The position numbers were made by a program, and so were the translations under genes. The notes under the pieces are model-generated. The model ran no database searches, had not been told where the DNA came from, and saw only the letters and a program-made list of their open reading frames with translations. A DNA stretch of 64,000 nucleotides from Nocardiopsis listeri NBRC 13360 (GTDB lineage: Bacteria > Actinomycetota > Actinomycetes > Streptosporangiales > Streptosporangiaceae): the NCBI RefSeq assembly GCF_001570765.1, contig NZ_BCSH01000002.1, positions 62,001 through 126,000 on the forward strand, written 5' to 3'. This document shows, piece by piece, positions 33,093 through 51,518 of the stretch. Position 1 is the stretch's first letter, and each line of letters opens with the position of its first letter.

Positions 33093-33770
33093 GTGAAGCG
33101 CAGCAAGAACCACCGCAAAGCCGCCAACCTGGTGGACCGCGACCGGCTTTACAGCCCCGCCGAGGCCGTGAAGCTGGCCAAGGAGACCAGCAACATCAAG
33201 TTCGACGCCACCGTCGAGGTGGCCCTGCGCCTGGGCGTCGACCCGCGCAAGGCCGATCAGATGGTCCGCGGCACCGTGAACCTGCCGAACGGCACCGGCA
33301 AGACCGCTCGGGTCCTGGTCTTCGCGACCGGTGAGCGTGCCGAGCAGGCTCGGGCCGCCGGCGCCGACATCGTCGGCGACGACGAGCTCGTCCAGAAGGT
33401 CCAGGACGGCTTCCTCGACTTCGACGCCGTCGTGGCCACCCCGGACCTCATGGGCAAGGTCGGTCGTCTCGGCCGTGTCCTGGGCCCCCGTGGCCTCATG
33501 CCCAACCCGAAGACGGGCACCGTCACCCCGGACGTGGCCAAGGCCGTGACCGACATCAAGGGCGGCAAGATCGAGTTCCGCGTGGACCGCCACGGGAACC
33601 TGCACTTCATCATCGGCAAGACCTCGTTCGACGAGCCCAAGCTGCTCGAGAACTACCAGGCCGCGATCGATGAGGTGAACCGCCTCAAGCCGTCCGCCGC
33701 CAAGGGCCGCTACATCAAGAAGGCCGTGGTCTCCACCACGATGGGCCCGAGCATCCCGCTCGACGCCTAG
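33093..33770 (+). CDS. rplA: 50S ribosomal protein L1
   Basis: 225 residues. Contains the L1 signature [21 protein letters not shown] and the N-terminal [15 protein letters not shown]. It forms the L1 stalk and in many bacteria autoregulates the L11 operon. GTG 33093 follows AGGAGAA. Its stop is only 15 bases from the fold-back repeat region. Confidence 0.97.
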   Translation: MKRSKNHRKAANLVDRDRLYSPAEAVKLAKETSNIKFDATVEVALRLGVDPRKADQMVRGTVNLPNGTGKTARVLVFATGERAEQARAAGADIVGDDELVQKVQDGFLDFDAVVATPDLMGKVGRLGRVLGPRGLMPNPKTGTVTPDVAKAVTDIKGGKIEFRVDRHGNLHFIIGKTSFDEPKLLENYQAAIDEVNRLKPSAAKGRYIKKAVVSTTMGPSIPLDA

Positions 33771-33784
33771 GCAGTGTTTGTTTT

Positions 33785-33806
33785 GCGCCGCCGCTAACGC
33801 TTTGGC
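33785..33806 (-). repeat. 22-bp motif copy beside element B
   Basis: On the minus strand this reads GCCAAAGCGTTAGCGGCGGC + GC, differing from the 28-kb copies only centrally (GAA versus GTTA) and at the end. It is preceded by the same GGGCGACGGGTGG context. Confidence 0.85.
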
Positions 33807-33862
33807 CCACCCGTCGCCCGCCACCACCCTCAACGGACGCCTACGGCGCAGTCCTATCGGGT

Positions 33863-33997
33863 GTTCGGGCGCCAAATGAGTCAGGAATGGGTTCAAGGGG
33901 ACACAGCGGCGCCTTCGGAGTGATAGCGAAAAGCGTGCTATCCCACCGCCGGCACCTCGCCGGGTTTCCAGTGAACAGGGCCTGACGGCGCCCGAAC
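33863..33997 (-). repeat. Fold-back interspersed element B
   Basis: A 135-bp relative of element A in opposite orientation. It has the same 10-bp termini (GTTCGGGCGC / GCGCCCGAAC), the same inner pair GTCAGG (33880-33885) / CCTGAC (33981-33986) and a third stem GATAGC (33922-33927) / GCTATC (33937-33942), where element A has a G-T pair instead. It lies in the rplA-rplJ interval, upstream of the L10 leader. Confidence 0.85.
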
Positions 33998-34179
33998 GGT
34001 ACCCCCTGTGGTCTACGGAACATTCGGGGGGACCGGATGATGCTCGAACCGCCCTCGCCTCCTTCGGGAGCGCGGGGGCGGTTCGCTTTCCACCCTCGCT
34101 GAAGTCGGGGTGGCGATCGTCACCGGACGGTCCAGCCGGACGTGGTCGAGCACTCCCATTCGTCGGTTAGCATTGGGAC

Positions 34180-34345
34180 TTGCCGAAGACCGCTGGTCGT
34201 CACCCGCTCGGGTGACCTAAGGACCCACCTCGATGGGCGCCCGCGCAGGTGTCACCAGAGCTTTCCCGTTCCAAGTCCCGTGTGCCGAGCACATGGGTGG
34301 GAGAACGCGGACATGCCCCGTGCGCCTTGCGCTCGGGGCTTTTCT
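34180..34345 (+). promoter_or_regulatory. L10 (rplJ) leader RNA with attenuator
   Basis: The leader has the L10-leader landmark GCCGAAGACCGCTGG (from ~34182) and later a rho-independent hairpin, GCCCCG (34315-34320) with CGGGGC (34334-34339) around an inner GCGC stem, followed by TTTTCT. L10 or the L10-L12 complex normally binds such leaders to repress its own operon, and here a terminator could be the switch. Confidence 0.75.
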
Positions 34346-34409
34346 CGTGCTGACGCCGATCGTGGAAGTCCTTGGGAGAAAACCAGCGTTCACTGTTGGA
34401 AGGAGTCCC

Positions 34410-34937
34410 ATGGCGAGGCCGGACAAGGCAGCCGCGGTCGCCGAACTCGCGGACGAGCTCCGCGATTCGAACGCCGCAGTGCTGACCGAATACCGGGGGC
34501 TCACTGTCGCGCAGGTTTCCGCACTGCGCCGCAGCCTCGGTCAGAGCACGCGTTTTCGCATCGTCAAGAACACGCTGACCAAGATCGCGGTCAAGGAGGC
34601 CGGCGTCGACGAGCAGATCACCGATCTGCTCGAAGGCCCCTCCGCCATCGCCTTCGTCCACGGGGACGTCGTCGAGGCCGCCAAGGGTCTGCGTGACTTC
34701 GCGAAGGCGAACTCGCCCCTGGTGATCAAGGGTGCTGTCGTCGACGGCAAGTCGATGACCGCCGAGCAGGTCACCAAGCTGGCCGATCTGGAGTCCCGAG
34801 AGGTCCTCCTCTCGAAGCTGGCCGGCGCGCTCAAGGCCAAGCAGGGCCAGGCCGCCGCCGTCTTCCAGGCGCTGCCCTCCAAGACTGTGCGTCTCGCGCA
34901 GGCTCTGGCGGACAAGCGTACCGAGGAAGCCGCTTAA
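34410..34937 (+). CDS. rplJ: 50S ribosomal protein L10
   Basis: 175 residues. Contains the N-terminal RNA-binding half ([37 protein letters not shown]) and the C-terminal helix that anchors L7/L12 dimers. ATG 34410 follows AAGGAG. It is preceded by an autoregulatory leader with an intrinsic attenuator and followed by rplL. Confidence 0.97.
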   Translation: MARPDKAAAVAELADELRDSNAAVLTEYRGLTVAQVSALRRSLGQSTRFRIVKNTLTKIAVKEAGVDEQITDLLEGPSAIAFVHGDVVEAAKGLRDFAKANSPLVIKGAVVDGKSMTAEQVTKLADLESREVLLSKLAGALKAKQGQAAAVFQALPSKTVRLAQALADKRTEEAA

Positions 34938-35033
34938 ACCTTTTGAACCACGGCGGGTGCCGACGGCGCCCGGCCATTGGCTCGCACGCTGTGCCGTTGG
35001 CGCGCGTGTCATGAGAGAAAGAGAGATCGCATC

Positions 35034-35420
35034 ATGGCGAAGCTCAGCAACGATGACCTGCTTGCCGCGTTCGAGGAGATGACCCTTCTCGAGCTCTCCG
35101 AGTTCGTGAAGCTGTTCGAGGACAAGTTCGACGTCACCGCCGCCGCCCCGGCCGCCGTCGCCGTCGCCGCTCCCGGTGCCGCCGGCGCCGAGGACGACGC
35201 CGAAGAGCAGACCGAGTTCGACGTCGTCCTCGAGTCCGCCGGTGACAAGAAGATCCAGGTCATCAAGGAGGTCCGCGGCCTCACGAGCCTGGGCCTGAAG
35301 GAAGCCAAGGACCTGGTCGACAACGCTCCGAAGGCCGTGCTCGAGGCCGCGAGCAAGGAGAACGCCGACAAGGCCAAGGAGGCCCTCGAGGGCGCCGGCG
35401 CCACCGTCACCCTCAAGTAG
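35034..35420 (+). CDS. rplL: 50S ribosomal protein L7/L12
   Basis: 128 residues. N-terminal dimerisation helices ([21 protein letters not shown]), an Ala/Val/Pro hinge, and the factor-binding C-terminal domain with [19 protein letters not shown]. It recruits translational GTPases. ATG 35034 follows AGAGAG. The operon ends at a strong terminator. Confidence 0.97.
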   Translation: MAKLSNDDLLAAFEEMTLLELSEFVKLFEDKFDVTAAAPAAVAVAAPGAAGAEDDAEEQTEFDVVLESAGDKKIQVIKEVRGLTSLGLKEAKDLVDNAPKAVLEAASKENADKAKEALEGAGATVTLK

Positions 35421-35459
35421 TCCTCCGCGGGCCTCAGGCGCCTGCTGGTCTACGCTGAG

Positions 35460-35497
35460 CGGCCGTTCCTCCCTTCGGGGAGGGGCGGCCGTTTTTT
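35460..35497 (+). terminator. Rho-independent terminator of rplJL
   Basis: Outer stem CGGCCG (35460-35465 with 35486-35491) and inner CCTCCC/GGGAGG with a TTCG-like loop, followed by six T. Confidence 0.9.
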
Positions 35498-36193
35498 CAT
35501 GTCCGTGTCCGTCCTCGGGCCGGGGTCGAAGGGCCCGGGCCCATGGGTGGCCGGTACGCGGGTCGAACGAGAACGAACGTCCCCTTTGTCGTGGCGCGGC
35601 CGTGTCCGTGCGGGGACACGGGTCTTCGGTGTGCGAAGCTGTTGCGGTCCCCGGCCCTGGGGCCAGGGGAAACCGGGACCGGAGGGGTGCGCGTGTGCGA
35701 ACTGTCCCTCGGACGCGATAATCTCCCGTCCCGGGAATCCTGACGGACTCGTTGGGGAGTGTTTACCCGCCTTGGGCGAGGGAATCCTTCCGGGTGTCCG
35801 TTGGCTCACATTCCCCCGTGGGGCCAGGGCAGGCGCGCTGTTTCACCCTGATGGTCCAGGGCCTTCCCCCGGGGGCGTGTGCGGTGGCGTTCGGCGGCCA
35901 CCGGGCTTGACGGATCGCCCTCCAGGGGTGATCCTGCCGGTGTCGTGAGTGGTGCCGTGGACCGTGAGTGGACAGCGGTGTAGTGTTCGGCTACACTGCT
36001 CTTTTGCGCTGCCCTTTGGTGATCCCTGTGTCGGTGAACGGCTTTTCGTCGTTTCCGTTTGTTACTCCGGAAGCTCCGACAATGCCCGCTCCCGCTCGAA
36101 GTGACCGTCTCAACCGTGTTGCGGCGGTCCTTCTCGTGACGGATCGTCTGGCGTGCGCGCTTCAACCGCCACAAGCCTTCGGAAGGACCCCTG
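35498..36193 (+). other. Long rpoB upstream region
   Basis: About 700 bases without a trusted gene. Frames that remain open lack start signals and any family similarity. The region holds a good promoter at 35969-35997 and then a ~190-base leader. Nothing else could be identified. Confidence 0.55.
35969..35997 (+). promoter_or_regulatory. Promoter of rpoBC
   Basis: TGGACA (35969-35974), a 17-base spacer and TACACT (35992-35997). An inverted repeat GTGTAG/CTACAC overlaps the spacer and -10 and could be an operator. Confidence 0.6.
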
Positions 36194-39661
<3,468 letters not shown>

Positions 39662-39695
39662 CTTCCGCATTCTTCGAGAGCAGGGGACGAATTAA

Positions 39696-43574
<3,879 letters not shown>

Positions 43575-43602
43575 GCAGCCGAACTGAACGTTGGCTGAGC
43601 TG

Positions 43603-43653
43603 ACGGCGGCGGTCAGCCACCCTCATCACGGGGGGTGGCCCCGCCGCCGTTTC
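43603..43653 (+). terminator. Terminator of rpoBC
   Basis: A 10-bp stem ACGGCGGCGG / CCGCCGCCGT with an inner AGCCACCC/GGGTGGC stem, followed by TTTCG. Confidence 0.75.
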
Positions 43654-43724
43654 GTCGTTGTGGGTCGACACACCGCTGTGTTGACGGGGAGAGGGCGCCA
43701 CGGCGCCGGCGGGAGAGCACGCAA

Positions 43725-46199
43725 GTGAACGATAACGGGGGCGGAGAACCGGGGAATCGGTCGTCCGGAGAGGACGCGGACTCCTGGTTCAAGCCCAGTG
43801 AGAACCGTTTCCGAACACAGTCCGATTACCAGGACCCCATGAACAATGAAGGGGAGGAGCCCGAGGGCGACGCCCCGAAGGAAGAGACCGCGGTCTTTCC
43901 CGACAGCGGCGGGTATTCGGGGCTGAGCACGTCGCGCCCGGCCCTGGTGGAGCCCTACCCTGACGCTCTGGGCGCTCCGCCCCCACCCCCCGCGGTGAGC
44001 CAGGAGCCTCAGGGTCCGCCCGGCATCTCCTACCCGGGTGCGGGCAGTGGTGCCTATCAGCCGGTGACACGTGTGCCGGGCGAGCGTCCGCCCGCCTGGG
44101 AGTCTTCGAACACCTCCTCGACGCCGGTCGAGCCCTCGGTGCCGAACACCCACCCCGAGTGGGGTGCTCCGACCGGGGAGAGTCCGGCCGGAGCCTCGGC
44201 CTCGCGAGCGCCGTCCTGGGAGTCGTCCACGGAACCCCGGGATCCCGCCGAGCCGCTGTGGCCCCGGCACGAGGAGAACACGCTCTCCCCTTCGGAGAAC
44301 GTGCCCTCCGATGTCCCTCCCGGAGGGGAACCGTGGTGGGGCACCGCGCCCGGGCGTGGGTTCGAGGGTGAGCCCGCTTGGGAGCCGGAGGACGACGAGG
44401 GCCGGGCCGGAGGCTATCCGGGCATCGCGGCGAGCGCACAGGTCCCGTTGCCGCCCGAGGAGTCGGAGGAGAGCGGCCCCGTGGACGCTCAGGACTCCTG
44501 GATGGACGAGGCGACCCCCGGTGCGCGATCCGCGGACGCGTGGGAAGCCGACACCGCGGCCGAGGAGTACGCGGTGCCTCGGTACGACACCGATGGCCTG
44601 GACGATCGGGCCCCGGACCAGAGCCCGGCGCCGGATCGGGAGGCCACCGGCGCGGCCGAGCCCTGGGCCGGATCCCGGTCGGAGCGTTGGAGCGACCCCG
44701 CTCCCTCCTACCTGGAGGATCGCCGCCACGAGGCGTCCCCGGCCCAGGATCCGCTGCTGGGGGAACGGTCCGGTCAGAGGTACACGGAACCCTACGACGA
44801 GCTCTCCGCCCCTTCCCGGTACTCGGTGCCCGCCGACGACGGTGCCCTGGGCACCGGCAGTGGCAACACCTGGGCGTTCGACCGCGACGACCCGCGGCTG
44901 CCGGAGGTGGTCCGGGAGGCCGAACGGCGTCGTCGCGGCGATACCGGGTTCGAGCCCACGGGCCTGGACGAGATCGGTACCGAACGCGACAACGGCCCCG
45001 ACACCGGGGCACTGTCCGCGGCGGTGCCCTCATCCGAGGACCCGCTCGCCGCGATCGCGAACATGCAATCGCGGGCCAAGGCCAAGGAGACCGAGGAACC
45101 GCAGGCATACGGCCCGGACCCGGTTGATGAACCCTCTTGGAGCAGGGGCGCCGACAACGCCACCCAGATGTTCGACCGGCCCGCCTACGACGAGGAACCG
45201 TCGGCGTACGGAACCGGCACCGGACCCGCTATGCCCCACGACGAACTCGGATTCGACGGTCGTGGGCTCGATGACTACGGGACGGCGGGCGCGCGTTCGA
45301 TCGACCGTGCTCCGGACGCGCCCGCGGGCGGTGACCGGAACATCGGCGGTTACGACGAACCGGTCTACTACGACCGGGGGTACACGGACCAGGGGTACGC
45401 GGCCCAGGGGTACACCGAGCAGGGCCATCGGGGGTCGGGGTACCCGGAACAGGGTTTGGGTGACCGGGCCTACGACGAGGGCGCCTATGAAGAGAGGACC
45501 TACGACGACCCGGGTTATGACGGCCGGTCCTACGGTGACCAGGGTTACGACGATCGGGTTCGGGACGAGCTCGGCTTCGACGACCGTCCCGCCCCGTCCG
45601 CGGCGGGGCTCCCCTCCGACCTGGCCTCACCCTTCGGGTCCCGGCCACAGGGCCCCGCCGGCGCTTGGAACGACGCTCCGGACGACGACCCGACCGACGC
45701 TCCGGACGACGACCCGACCGACGCTCCGGACGATGGTCCGGAACCCCGGTACGAGGTCGCGGAGGAACAGGTCGCAGAGGAGGAGGACCCCGAGTACGAG
45801 GACGGCTTCACCCCGGCCGACTACGGGATGACCGAACGCCCGAGGTCGAACCGTCGCCGTCGTGACCGGATCGTTGAGGACTTTCCCGGCTTCGAGGACC
45901 GCCCCCTCGGGGGAGAGGCCGGTGACTCCTACCCCGGGTACGACAGCGTCGACTTCCTGGCCGACACCGATCCGGGCGCGACGCGGACCCTGTGGCTGGG
46001 TCTCGCCTCGCTGATCCCGTTCCTCGGTGTGATCACCGCGATCCTCGCGTTGTTCGTCACGGGACCCAAGGCCAAGAAGGAGATCCGGGGATCGCGTGGG
46101 ACCCTCGATGGACTCGGTCTGATCACGACCGGCACCGTATTCGCGGTGGTCGGCATCGTGGTGACGGTGATCTCCGTCGCGATCTTGGTGATTCTGTAG
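43725..46199 (+). CDS. Large disordered protein with C-terminal DUF4190-like membrane hairpin
   Basis: The 824-residue protein is mostly low complexity. Residues ~1-540 are Pro/Glu/Ser/Asp-rich, ~540-620 hold Tyr/Gly/Asp-rich repeats (YTDQGYAAQGYTEQG, YGDQGYDD), and ~645-670 a tandem DAPDDDPT repeat. The C-terminus has two hydrophobic helices (~756-780 and ~795-824) around TGPKAKKEIRGSRGTL, a DUF4190-like hairpin, so the disordered part should face the cytosol or wall from a membrane anchor. GTG 43725 follows GGGAGAG. Its place between rpoC and rpsL is unusual because this interval normally holds no such gene. Function unknown. Confidence 0.85.
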   Translation: MNDNGGGEPGNRSSGEDADSWFKPSENRFRTQSDYQDPMNNEGEEPEGDAPKEETAVFPDSGGYSGLSTSRPALVEPYPDALGAPPPPPAVSQEPQGPPGISYPGAGSGAYQPVTRVPGERPPAWESSNTSSTPVEPSVPNTHPEWGAPTGESPAGASASRAPSWESSTEPRDPAEPLWPRHEENTLSPSENVPSDVPPGGEPWWGTAPGRGFEGEPAWEPEDDEGRAGGYPGIAASAQVPLPPEESEESGPVDAQDSWMDEATPGARSADAWEADTAAEEYAVPRYDTDGLDDRAPDQSPAPDREATGAAEPWAGSRSERWSDPAPSYLEDRRHEASPAQDPLLGERSGQRYTEPYDELSAPSRYSVPADDGALGTGSGNTWAFDRDDPRLPEVVREAERRRRGDTGFEPTGLDEIGTERDNGPDTGALSAAVPSSEDPLAAIANMQSRAKAKETEEPQAYGPDPVDEPSWSRGADNATQMFDRPAYDEEPSAYGTGTGPAMPHDELGFDGRGLDDYGTAGARSIDRAPDAPAGGDRNIGGYDEPVYYDRGYTDQGYAAQGYTEQGHRGSGYPEQGLGDRAYDEGAYEERTYDDPGYDGRSYGDQGYDDRVRDELGFDDRPAPSAAGLPSDLASPFGSRPQGPAGAWNDAPDDDPTDAPDDDPTDAPDDGPEPRYEVAEEQVAEEEDPEYEDGFTPADYGMTERPRSNRRRRDRIVEDFPGFEDRPLGGEAGDSYPGYDSVDFLADTDPGATRTLWLGLASLIPFLGVITAILALFVTGPKAKKEIRGSRGTLDGLGLITTGTVFAVVGIVVTVISVAILVIL

Positions 46200-46204
46200 C
46201 CGGC

Positions 46205-46246
46205 CGGCCGCTTTCGGGGGGAGAATGGGCCCTCCGGAAGCGGCCG
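46205..46246 (+). terminator. Terminator before the str operon
   Basis: GGCCGCTT (46206-46213) pairs with AAGCGGCC (46238-46245), with a G-rich/C-rich inner part. No strong T-tract. Confidence 0.6.
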
Positions 46247-46671
46247 TTCTCCTGTGAGGGCCCTCCAACCACATTCCAGGGGAAACCTGGGGCGAAGCGA
46301 GTCGGAGAGCGCGTAGACTAGGGGTGACCCACGGCTACGCGAGAACCGGTTCCGTTTGTTCTCGCTATCTCGCACACCGTTTTGACCACCTGGTCTGGTA
46401 GCGGTAGCCTGTGTGATTGTGCCCGTGAGTCGACGGGTCACGCATGTGCGCGGTGCCCCAGTCCTTTTACGGGACGGATACGAGGCGCGCGGCGCATGTG
46501 AACCCCTCTCCTGCGAATCGGCCTCATGGCCGGGTGTGCTTCCGTTCCCGTGCTCGGGAACGAGGTCGACACGCCCGACTGCGGGGGCCGGGGAGTTTCG
46601 GGAAATTCAGCAGGTCAATAGCGATATCGGCTACGAGAACCGGCGTAGGTCACGAGGAAGACGGAGACGCG
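46247..46671 (+). other. Upstream region of rpsL
   Basis: About 425 bases between the terminator and rpsL. It holds the promoter at 46382-46410 and a ~260-base leader; no other gene or named leader motif was recognised. Confidence 0.5.
46382..46410 (+). promoter_or_regulatory. Promoter of the str operon
   Basis: TTGACC (46382-46387), a 17-base spacer and TAGCCT (46405-46410). Boxes and spacing fit a housekeeping promoter. Confidence 0.6.
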
Positions 46672-47043
46672 GTGCCCACCATCCAGCAGCTGGTCCGCAA
46701 GGGCCGACAGGACAAGGTCGCAAAGAACAAGACCCCGGCGCTGAAGGGGAGTCCGCAGCGTCGTGGTGTGTGCACGCGTGTCTACACCACTACGCCCAAG
46801 AAGCCGAACTCCGCTCTGCGTAAGGTCGCTCGCGTCAAGCTGAGCAGCGGCATCGAGGTCACGGCCTACATCCCCGGCATTGGTCACAACCTTCAGGAAC
46901 ACAGCATCGTGCTCGTTCGCGGTGGTCGTGTGAAGGACCTGCCGGGTGTCCGCTACCGAATTGTCCGCGGTTCGCTCGACACCCAGGGTGTCCGGGGCCG
47001 CAAGCAGGCCCGTAGCCACTACGGCGCCAAGAAGGAGAAGTAA
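46672..47043 (+). CDS. rpsL: 30S ribosomal protein S12
   Basis: 123 residues. The decoding-centre segments [16 protein letters not shown] and [13 protein letters not shown] are wild type at the Lys positions associated with streptomycin resistance. GTG 46672 opens [13 protein letters not shown]. rpsG begins 2 bases after the stop. Confidence 0.97.
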   Translation: MPTIQQLVRKGRQDKVAKNKTPALKGSPQRRGVCTRVYTTTPKKPNSALRKVARVKLSSGIEVTAYIPGIGHNLQEHSIVLVRGGRVKDLPGVRYRIVRGSLDTQGVRGRKQARSHYGAKKEK

Positions 47044-47045
47044 GC

Positions 47046-47516
47046 ATGCCGCGCAAGGGCCCGGCGCCGAAGCGCCAGCTCATCACCGACCCGGTCTACG
47101 GCTCGCCGCTCGTCACCGCACTGATCAACAAGGTGCTGCTCGACGGTAAGCGCTCCATCGCTCAGAGCGTCGTCTACGACGCCCTCGAGGGCGCTCGCGA
47201 GAAGACCGGTCAGGACCCGCTCGTCGTTCTGAAGCGAGCTCTGGACAACGTCAAGCCCGCGCTTGAGGTCCGCAGCCGCCGTGTCGGTGGCGCGACCTAC
47301 CAGGTTCCGGTCGAGGTTCGCGCCTCCCGGTCCACCACGCTGGCCCTGCGCTGGCTGGTCTCCTACTCGCGCCAGCGTCGTGAGAAGAGCATGACCGAGC
47401 GTCTGATGAACGAGCTGGTCGACGCCAGCAACGGTCTCGGTGCGGCCGTCAAGAAGCGTGAGGACACGCACAAGATGGCCGAGTCGAACAAGGCCTTCGC
47501 CCACTACCGCTGGTAA
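47046..47516 (+). CDS. rpsG: 30S ribosomal protein S7
   Basis: 156 residues, the standard length. [10 protein letters not shown] opening, [15 protein letters not shown] and the C-terminal [21 protein letters not shown]. Organises the 3' domain of 16S rRNA at the E site. fusA starts 36 bases later. Confidence 0.97.
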   Translation: MPRKGPAPKRQLITDPVYGSPLVTALINKVLLDGKRSIAQSVVYDALEGAREKTGQDPLVVLKRALDNVKPALEVRSRRVGGATYQVPVEVRASRSTTLALRWLVSYSRQRREKSMTERLMNELVDASNGLGAAVKKREDTHKMAESNKAFAHYRW

Positions 47517-47552
47517 AGCGGCTGGACCTGAACAGACCGAAGGACGAGCCTC

Positions 47553-49661
47553 ATGGCTAAATTGCTTGACCTCGACAAGGTCCGCAATATCGGCATCATG
47601 GCCCACATCGACGCGGGCAAGACCACGACGACCGAGCGGATCCTCTACTACACCGGTGTCAACCACAAGCTCGGCGAGACGCACGACGGCGCCTCGACGA
47701 TGGACTGGATGAAGGAAGAGCAGGAGCGGGGTATCACCATTACCTCGGCTGCGATCACCACCCAGTGGAACGACACCACCATCAACATCATCGACACGCC
47801 CGGCCACGTCGACTTCACGGTCGAGGTCGAGCGGTCGCTGCGTGTGCTCGACGGTGCCGTCGCCGTCTTCGACGCCAAGGAAGGCGTCGAGCCCCAGTCG
47901 GAGCAGGTCTGGCGTCAGGCCGACCGCTACGGCGTTCCCCGCATCTGCTTCGTCAACAAGATGGACAAGATCGGGGCGGAGTTCCAGCGTTGCGTCGACA
48001 TGTTCCGTGAGCGCCTCGGCGCGAACGCCATGCCGATCCAGCTGAACATCGGTGCCGAGAGCGACTTCCAGGGCGTCATCGACCTCGTGAAGATGAAGGC
48101 CTACGTCTGGAGCGCCGAGACTCCTCTGGGCGAGATGTACGACACCGTCGACATCCCGGAGACCCACGTCGAGGCCGCCCGCGAGGCTCGCGAGTCCTTC
48201 ATCGAGACGCTGGCCGACGCCGACGACGAGATCATGGAGATGTACCTCGAGGGCCAGGAGCCCACCGAGGAGCAGCTGGTCGTCGCGATCCGTCGCGCCA
48301 CCATCGCCGGCACCGCCGTCCCCGTGGTCTGCGGTACCGCGTTCAAGAACAAGGGCGTTCAGCCCCTGCTCGACGCGGTCATCGCCTACCTCCCCTCGCC
48401 CATGGACGTCGAGGCCATCGAGGGCCACGACCCCAAGGACGAGACCGAGGAGACCAAGCTCGAGCGCAAGCCGAGCGTGGACGAGCCGTTCTCCGCCCTG
48501 GCCTTCAAGGTCGTCAGCGACCCCCACCTGGGCAAGCTCTCCTACGTGCGGATCTACTCCGGTGTCCTCGAAGCCGGTACCCAGGTGCTGAACAGCATCA
48601 AGGGCCGCAAGGAGCGCATCGGCAAGGTCTACCGGATGCACTCCAACAAGCGTGAGGAGATCCCGAGGGCCGGTGCCGGTGACATCGTCGCCGTCATGGG
48701 TCTGAAGGACACCACCACCGGTGAGACGCTGTGCGACCAGTCGTCGCCCATCGTCCTGGAGTCCATGTCCTTCCCGGCTCCGGTCATCGAGGTGGCCATC
48801 GAGCCGAAGACCAAGAGCGACCAGGAGAAGCTGGGCATCGCGATCCAGCGCCTGGCCGAGGAGGACCCCTCCTTCCAGGTGGCCACGGACGACCAGACCG
48901 GTCAGACCGTGATCTCGGGCATGGGCGAGCTGCACCTCGAGGTGCTGGTCAACCGCATGCGCGACGACTTCAAGGTCGAGGCCAACATCGGTAAGCCCCA
49001 GGTGGCCTACCGCGAGACCATTCGCAAGAAGGTCGAAGGCCACGTCTACACCCACAAGAAGCAGACGGGTGGTTCGGGCCAGTTCGCCAAGGTCAAGATC
49101 GACCTTGAGCCGCTGCAGTCCGAGGACGGCGCCGCTTCCGGCTACGAGTTCGTCAACTCCGTCACCGGTGGCCGCATCCCGCGGGAGTACATCCCGTCGG
49201 TCGACGCCGGTTGCCAGGAGGCCGCTGAGCTGGGCGTGCTCGCGCACTACCCGCTCGTGGGCATCAAGGTGTCGCTGACCGACGGTCAGTACCACGATGT
49301 CGACTCCTCGGAGATGGCGTTCAAGACCGCCGGTTCGATGGCCTTCAAGGAGGCCGTCCGGCTGGCGAAGCCGGCTCTCCTGGAGCCGGTCATGGCCGTT
49401 GAGGTCACCACGCCCGAGGAGTACATGGGCGACGTGGTCGGCGACCTGAACTCTCGCCGTGGACAGATCCAGTCCATGGACGACCGTTCCGGTGTTCGAC
49501 TGGTCAAGGCCCTCGTGCCCCTCTCGGAAATGTTCGGCTACGTGGGTGACCTGCGCAGCCGTACGCAGGGTCGAGCCAACTACTCGATGGTGTTCGACTC
49601 CTACGCGGAGGTTCCGTCCGCTGTCGCCACGGAAATCGTGGCGAAGGTTCGCGGCGAATAG
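47553..49661 (+). CDS. fusA: Elongation factor G
   Basis: 702 residues, five-domain translocase. GTPase motifs AHIDAGKTT (~17-25), DTPGHVDF and NKMD are present, and domain IV contains the loop [14 protein letters not shown]. Catalyses tRNA-mRNA translocation. ATG 47553 follows AAGGACGAG. tuf follows after 84 bases. Confidence 0.98.
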   Translation: MAKLLDLDKVRNIGIMAHIDAGKTTTTERILYYTGVNHKLGETHDGASTMDWMKEEQERGITITSAAITTQWNDTTINIIDTPGHVDFTVEVERSLRVLDGAVAVFDAKEGVEPQSEQVWRQADRYGVPRICFVNKMDKIGAEFQRCVDMFRERLGANAMPIQLNIGAESDFQGVIDLVKMKAYVWSAETPLGEMYDTVDIPETHVEAAREARESFIETLADADDEIMEMYLEGQEPTEEQLVVAIRRATIAGTAVPVVCGTAFKNKGVQPLLDAVIAYLPSPMDVEAIEGHDPKDETEETKLERKPSVDEPFSALAFKVVSDPHLGKLSYVRIYSGVLEAGTQVLNSIKGRKERIGKVYRMHSNKREEIPRAGAGDIVAVMGLKDTTTGETLCDQSSPIVLESMSFPAPVIEVAIEPKTKSDQEKLGIAIQRLAEEDPSFQVATDDQTGQTVISGMGELHLEVLVNRMRDDFKVEANIGKPQVAYRETIRKKVEGHVYTHKKQTGGSGQFAKVKIDLEPLQSEDGAASGYEFVNSVTGGRIPREYIPSVDAGCQEAAELGVLAHYPLVGIKVSLTDGQYHDVDSSEMAFKTAGSMAFKEAVRLAKPALLEPVMAVEVTTPEEYMGDVVGDLNSRRGQIQSMDDRSGVRLVKALVPLSEMFGYVGDLRSRTQGRANYSMVFDSYAEVPSAVATEIVAKVRGE

Positions 49662-49745
49662 TCGCGAACACGTAACCCGGCTGTTTCCCCGTGCCCGCGG
49701 GGTTGGACCACAGTCAGATAGATCTGTACGTCTAGGAGACTTCCA

Positions 49746-50939
<1,194 letters not shown>

Positions 50940-50943
50940 TACA

Positions 50944-51011
50944 CACGCCGGGGTGGTCCCGTACGGAACCACCCCGGCGTGGTGGGTGGGCCGCTTCCTC
51001 GTGGCCCACCC
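50944..51011 (+). terminator. Tandem terminators after tuf
   Basis: A 14-bp perfect stem (50944-50957 with 50968-50981) is followed at once by a 9-bp stem GGGTGGGCC/GGCCCACCC (50984-51011). Confidence 0.8.
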
Positions 51012-51198
51012 ATCACACTGACAAGACGTCATCGGGCTCTGTGACGGTGACGCACCGCAGGGGCAAGCCCTGTTGCGGTTTCTCAAGGGAATAGGGGCTC
51101 AAGGCCAAGAAGCCGGCGGATTCCGTCGACGGGCCTGGGCTTCTGTGACCGGGACTGCTCACCGTTACGGACACTGAAGCGAAGGACGAACAGGCCAC

Positions 51199-51507
51199 AT
51201 GGCGGGACAAAAGATCCGCATTCGGCTAAAGGCCTATGACCACGAGGTCATCGACAGCTCGGCGAAGAAGATCGTTGAGACCGTGACGCGAACTGGCGCA
51301 CAGGTCGCGGGCCCGGTGCCGCTGCCGACGGAAAAGAACGTTTACTGCGTCATCCGATCGCCGCACAAGTACAAGGATTCGCGCGAGCACTTCGAGATGC
51401 GCACTCACAAGCGGCTGATCGACATCATCGACCCGACCCCGAAGACGGTCGACTCGCTCATGCGACTCGATCTTCCGGCCGGCGTTGACATCGAGATCAA
51501 GCTGTAA
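51199..51507 (+). CDS. rpsJ: 30S ribosomal protein S10
   Basis: 102 residues. Contains [18 protein letters not shown] and [15 protein letters not shown]. It is also the NusE antitermination factor. First gene of the S10 operon; ATG 51199 follows GAAGGACGAA. The ~190-base leader upstream shows no motif I can name. Confidence 0.97.
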   Translation: MAGQKIRIRLKAYDHEVIDSSAKKIVETVTRTGAQVAGPVPLPTEKNVYCVIRSPHKYKDSREHFEMRTHKRLIDIIDPTPKTVDSLMRLDLPAGVDIEIKL

Positions 51508-51518
51508 GGGCACAGACA

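Noticed and set aside
35499-35948. Open frame of 149 codons upstream of rpoB
   Set aside because: It starts in the terminator T-run of rplL, has no ribosome-binding site and no recognisable protein features; it is probably leader or intergenic DNA.
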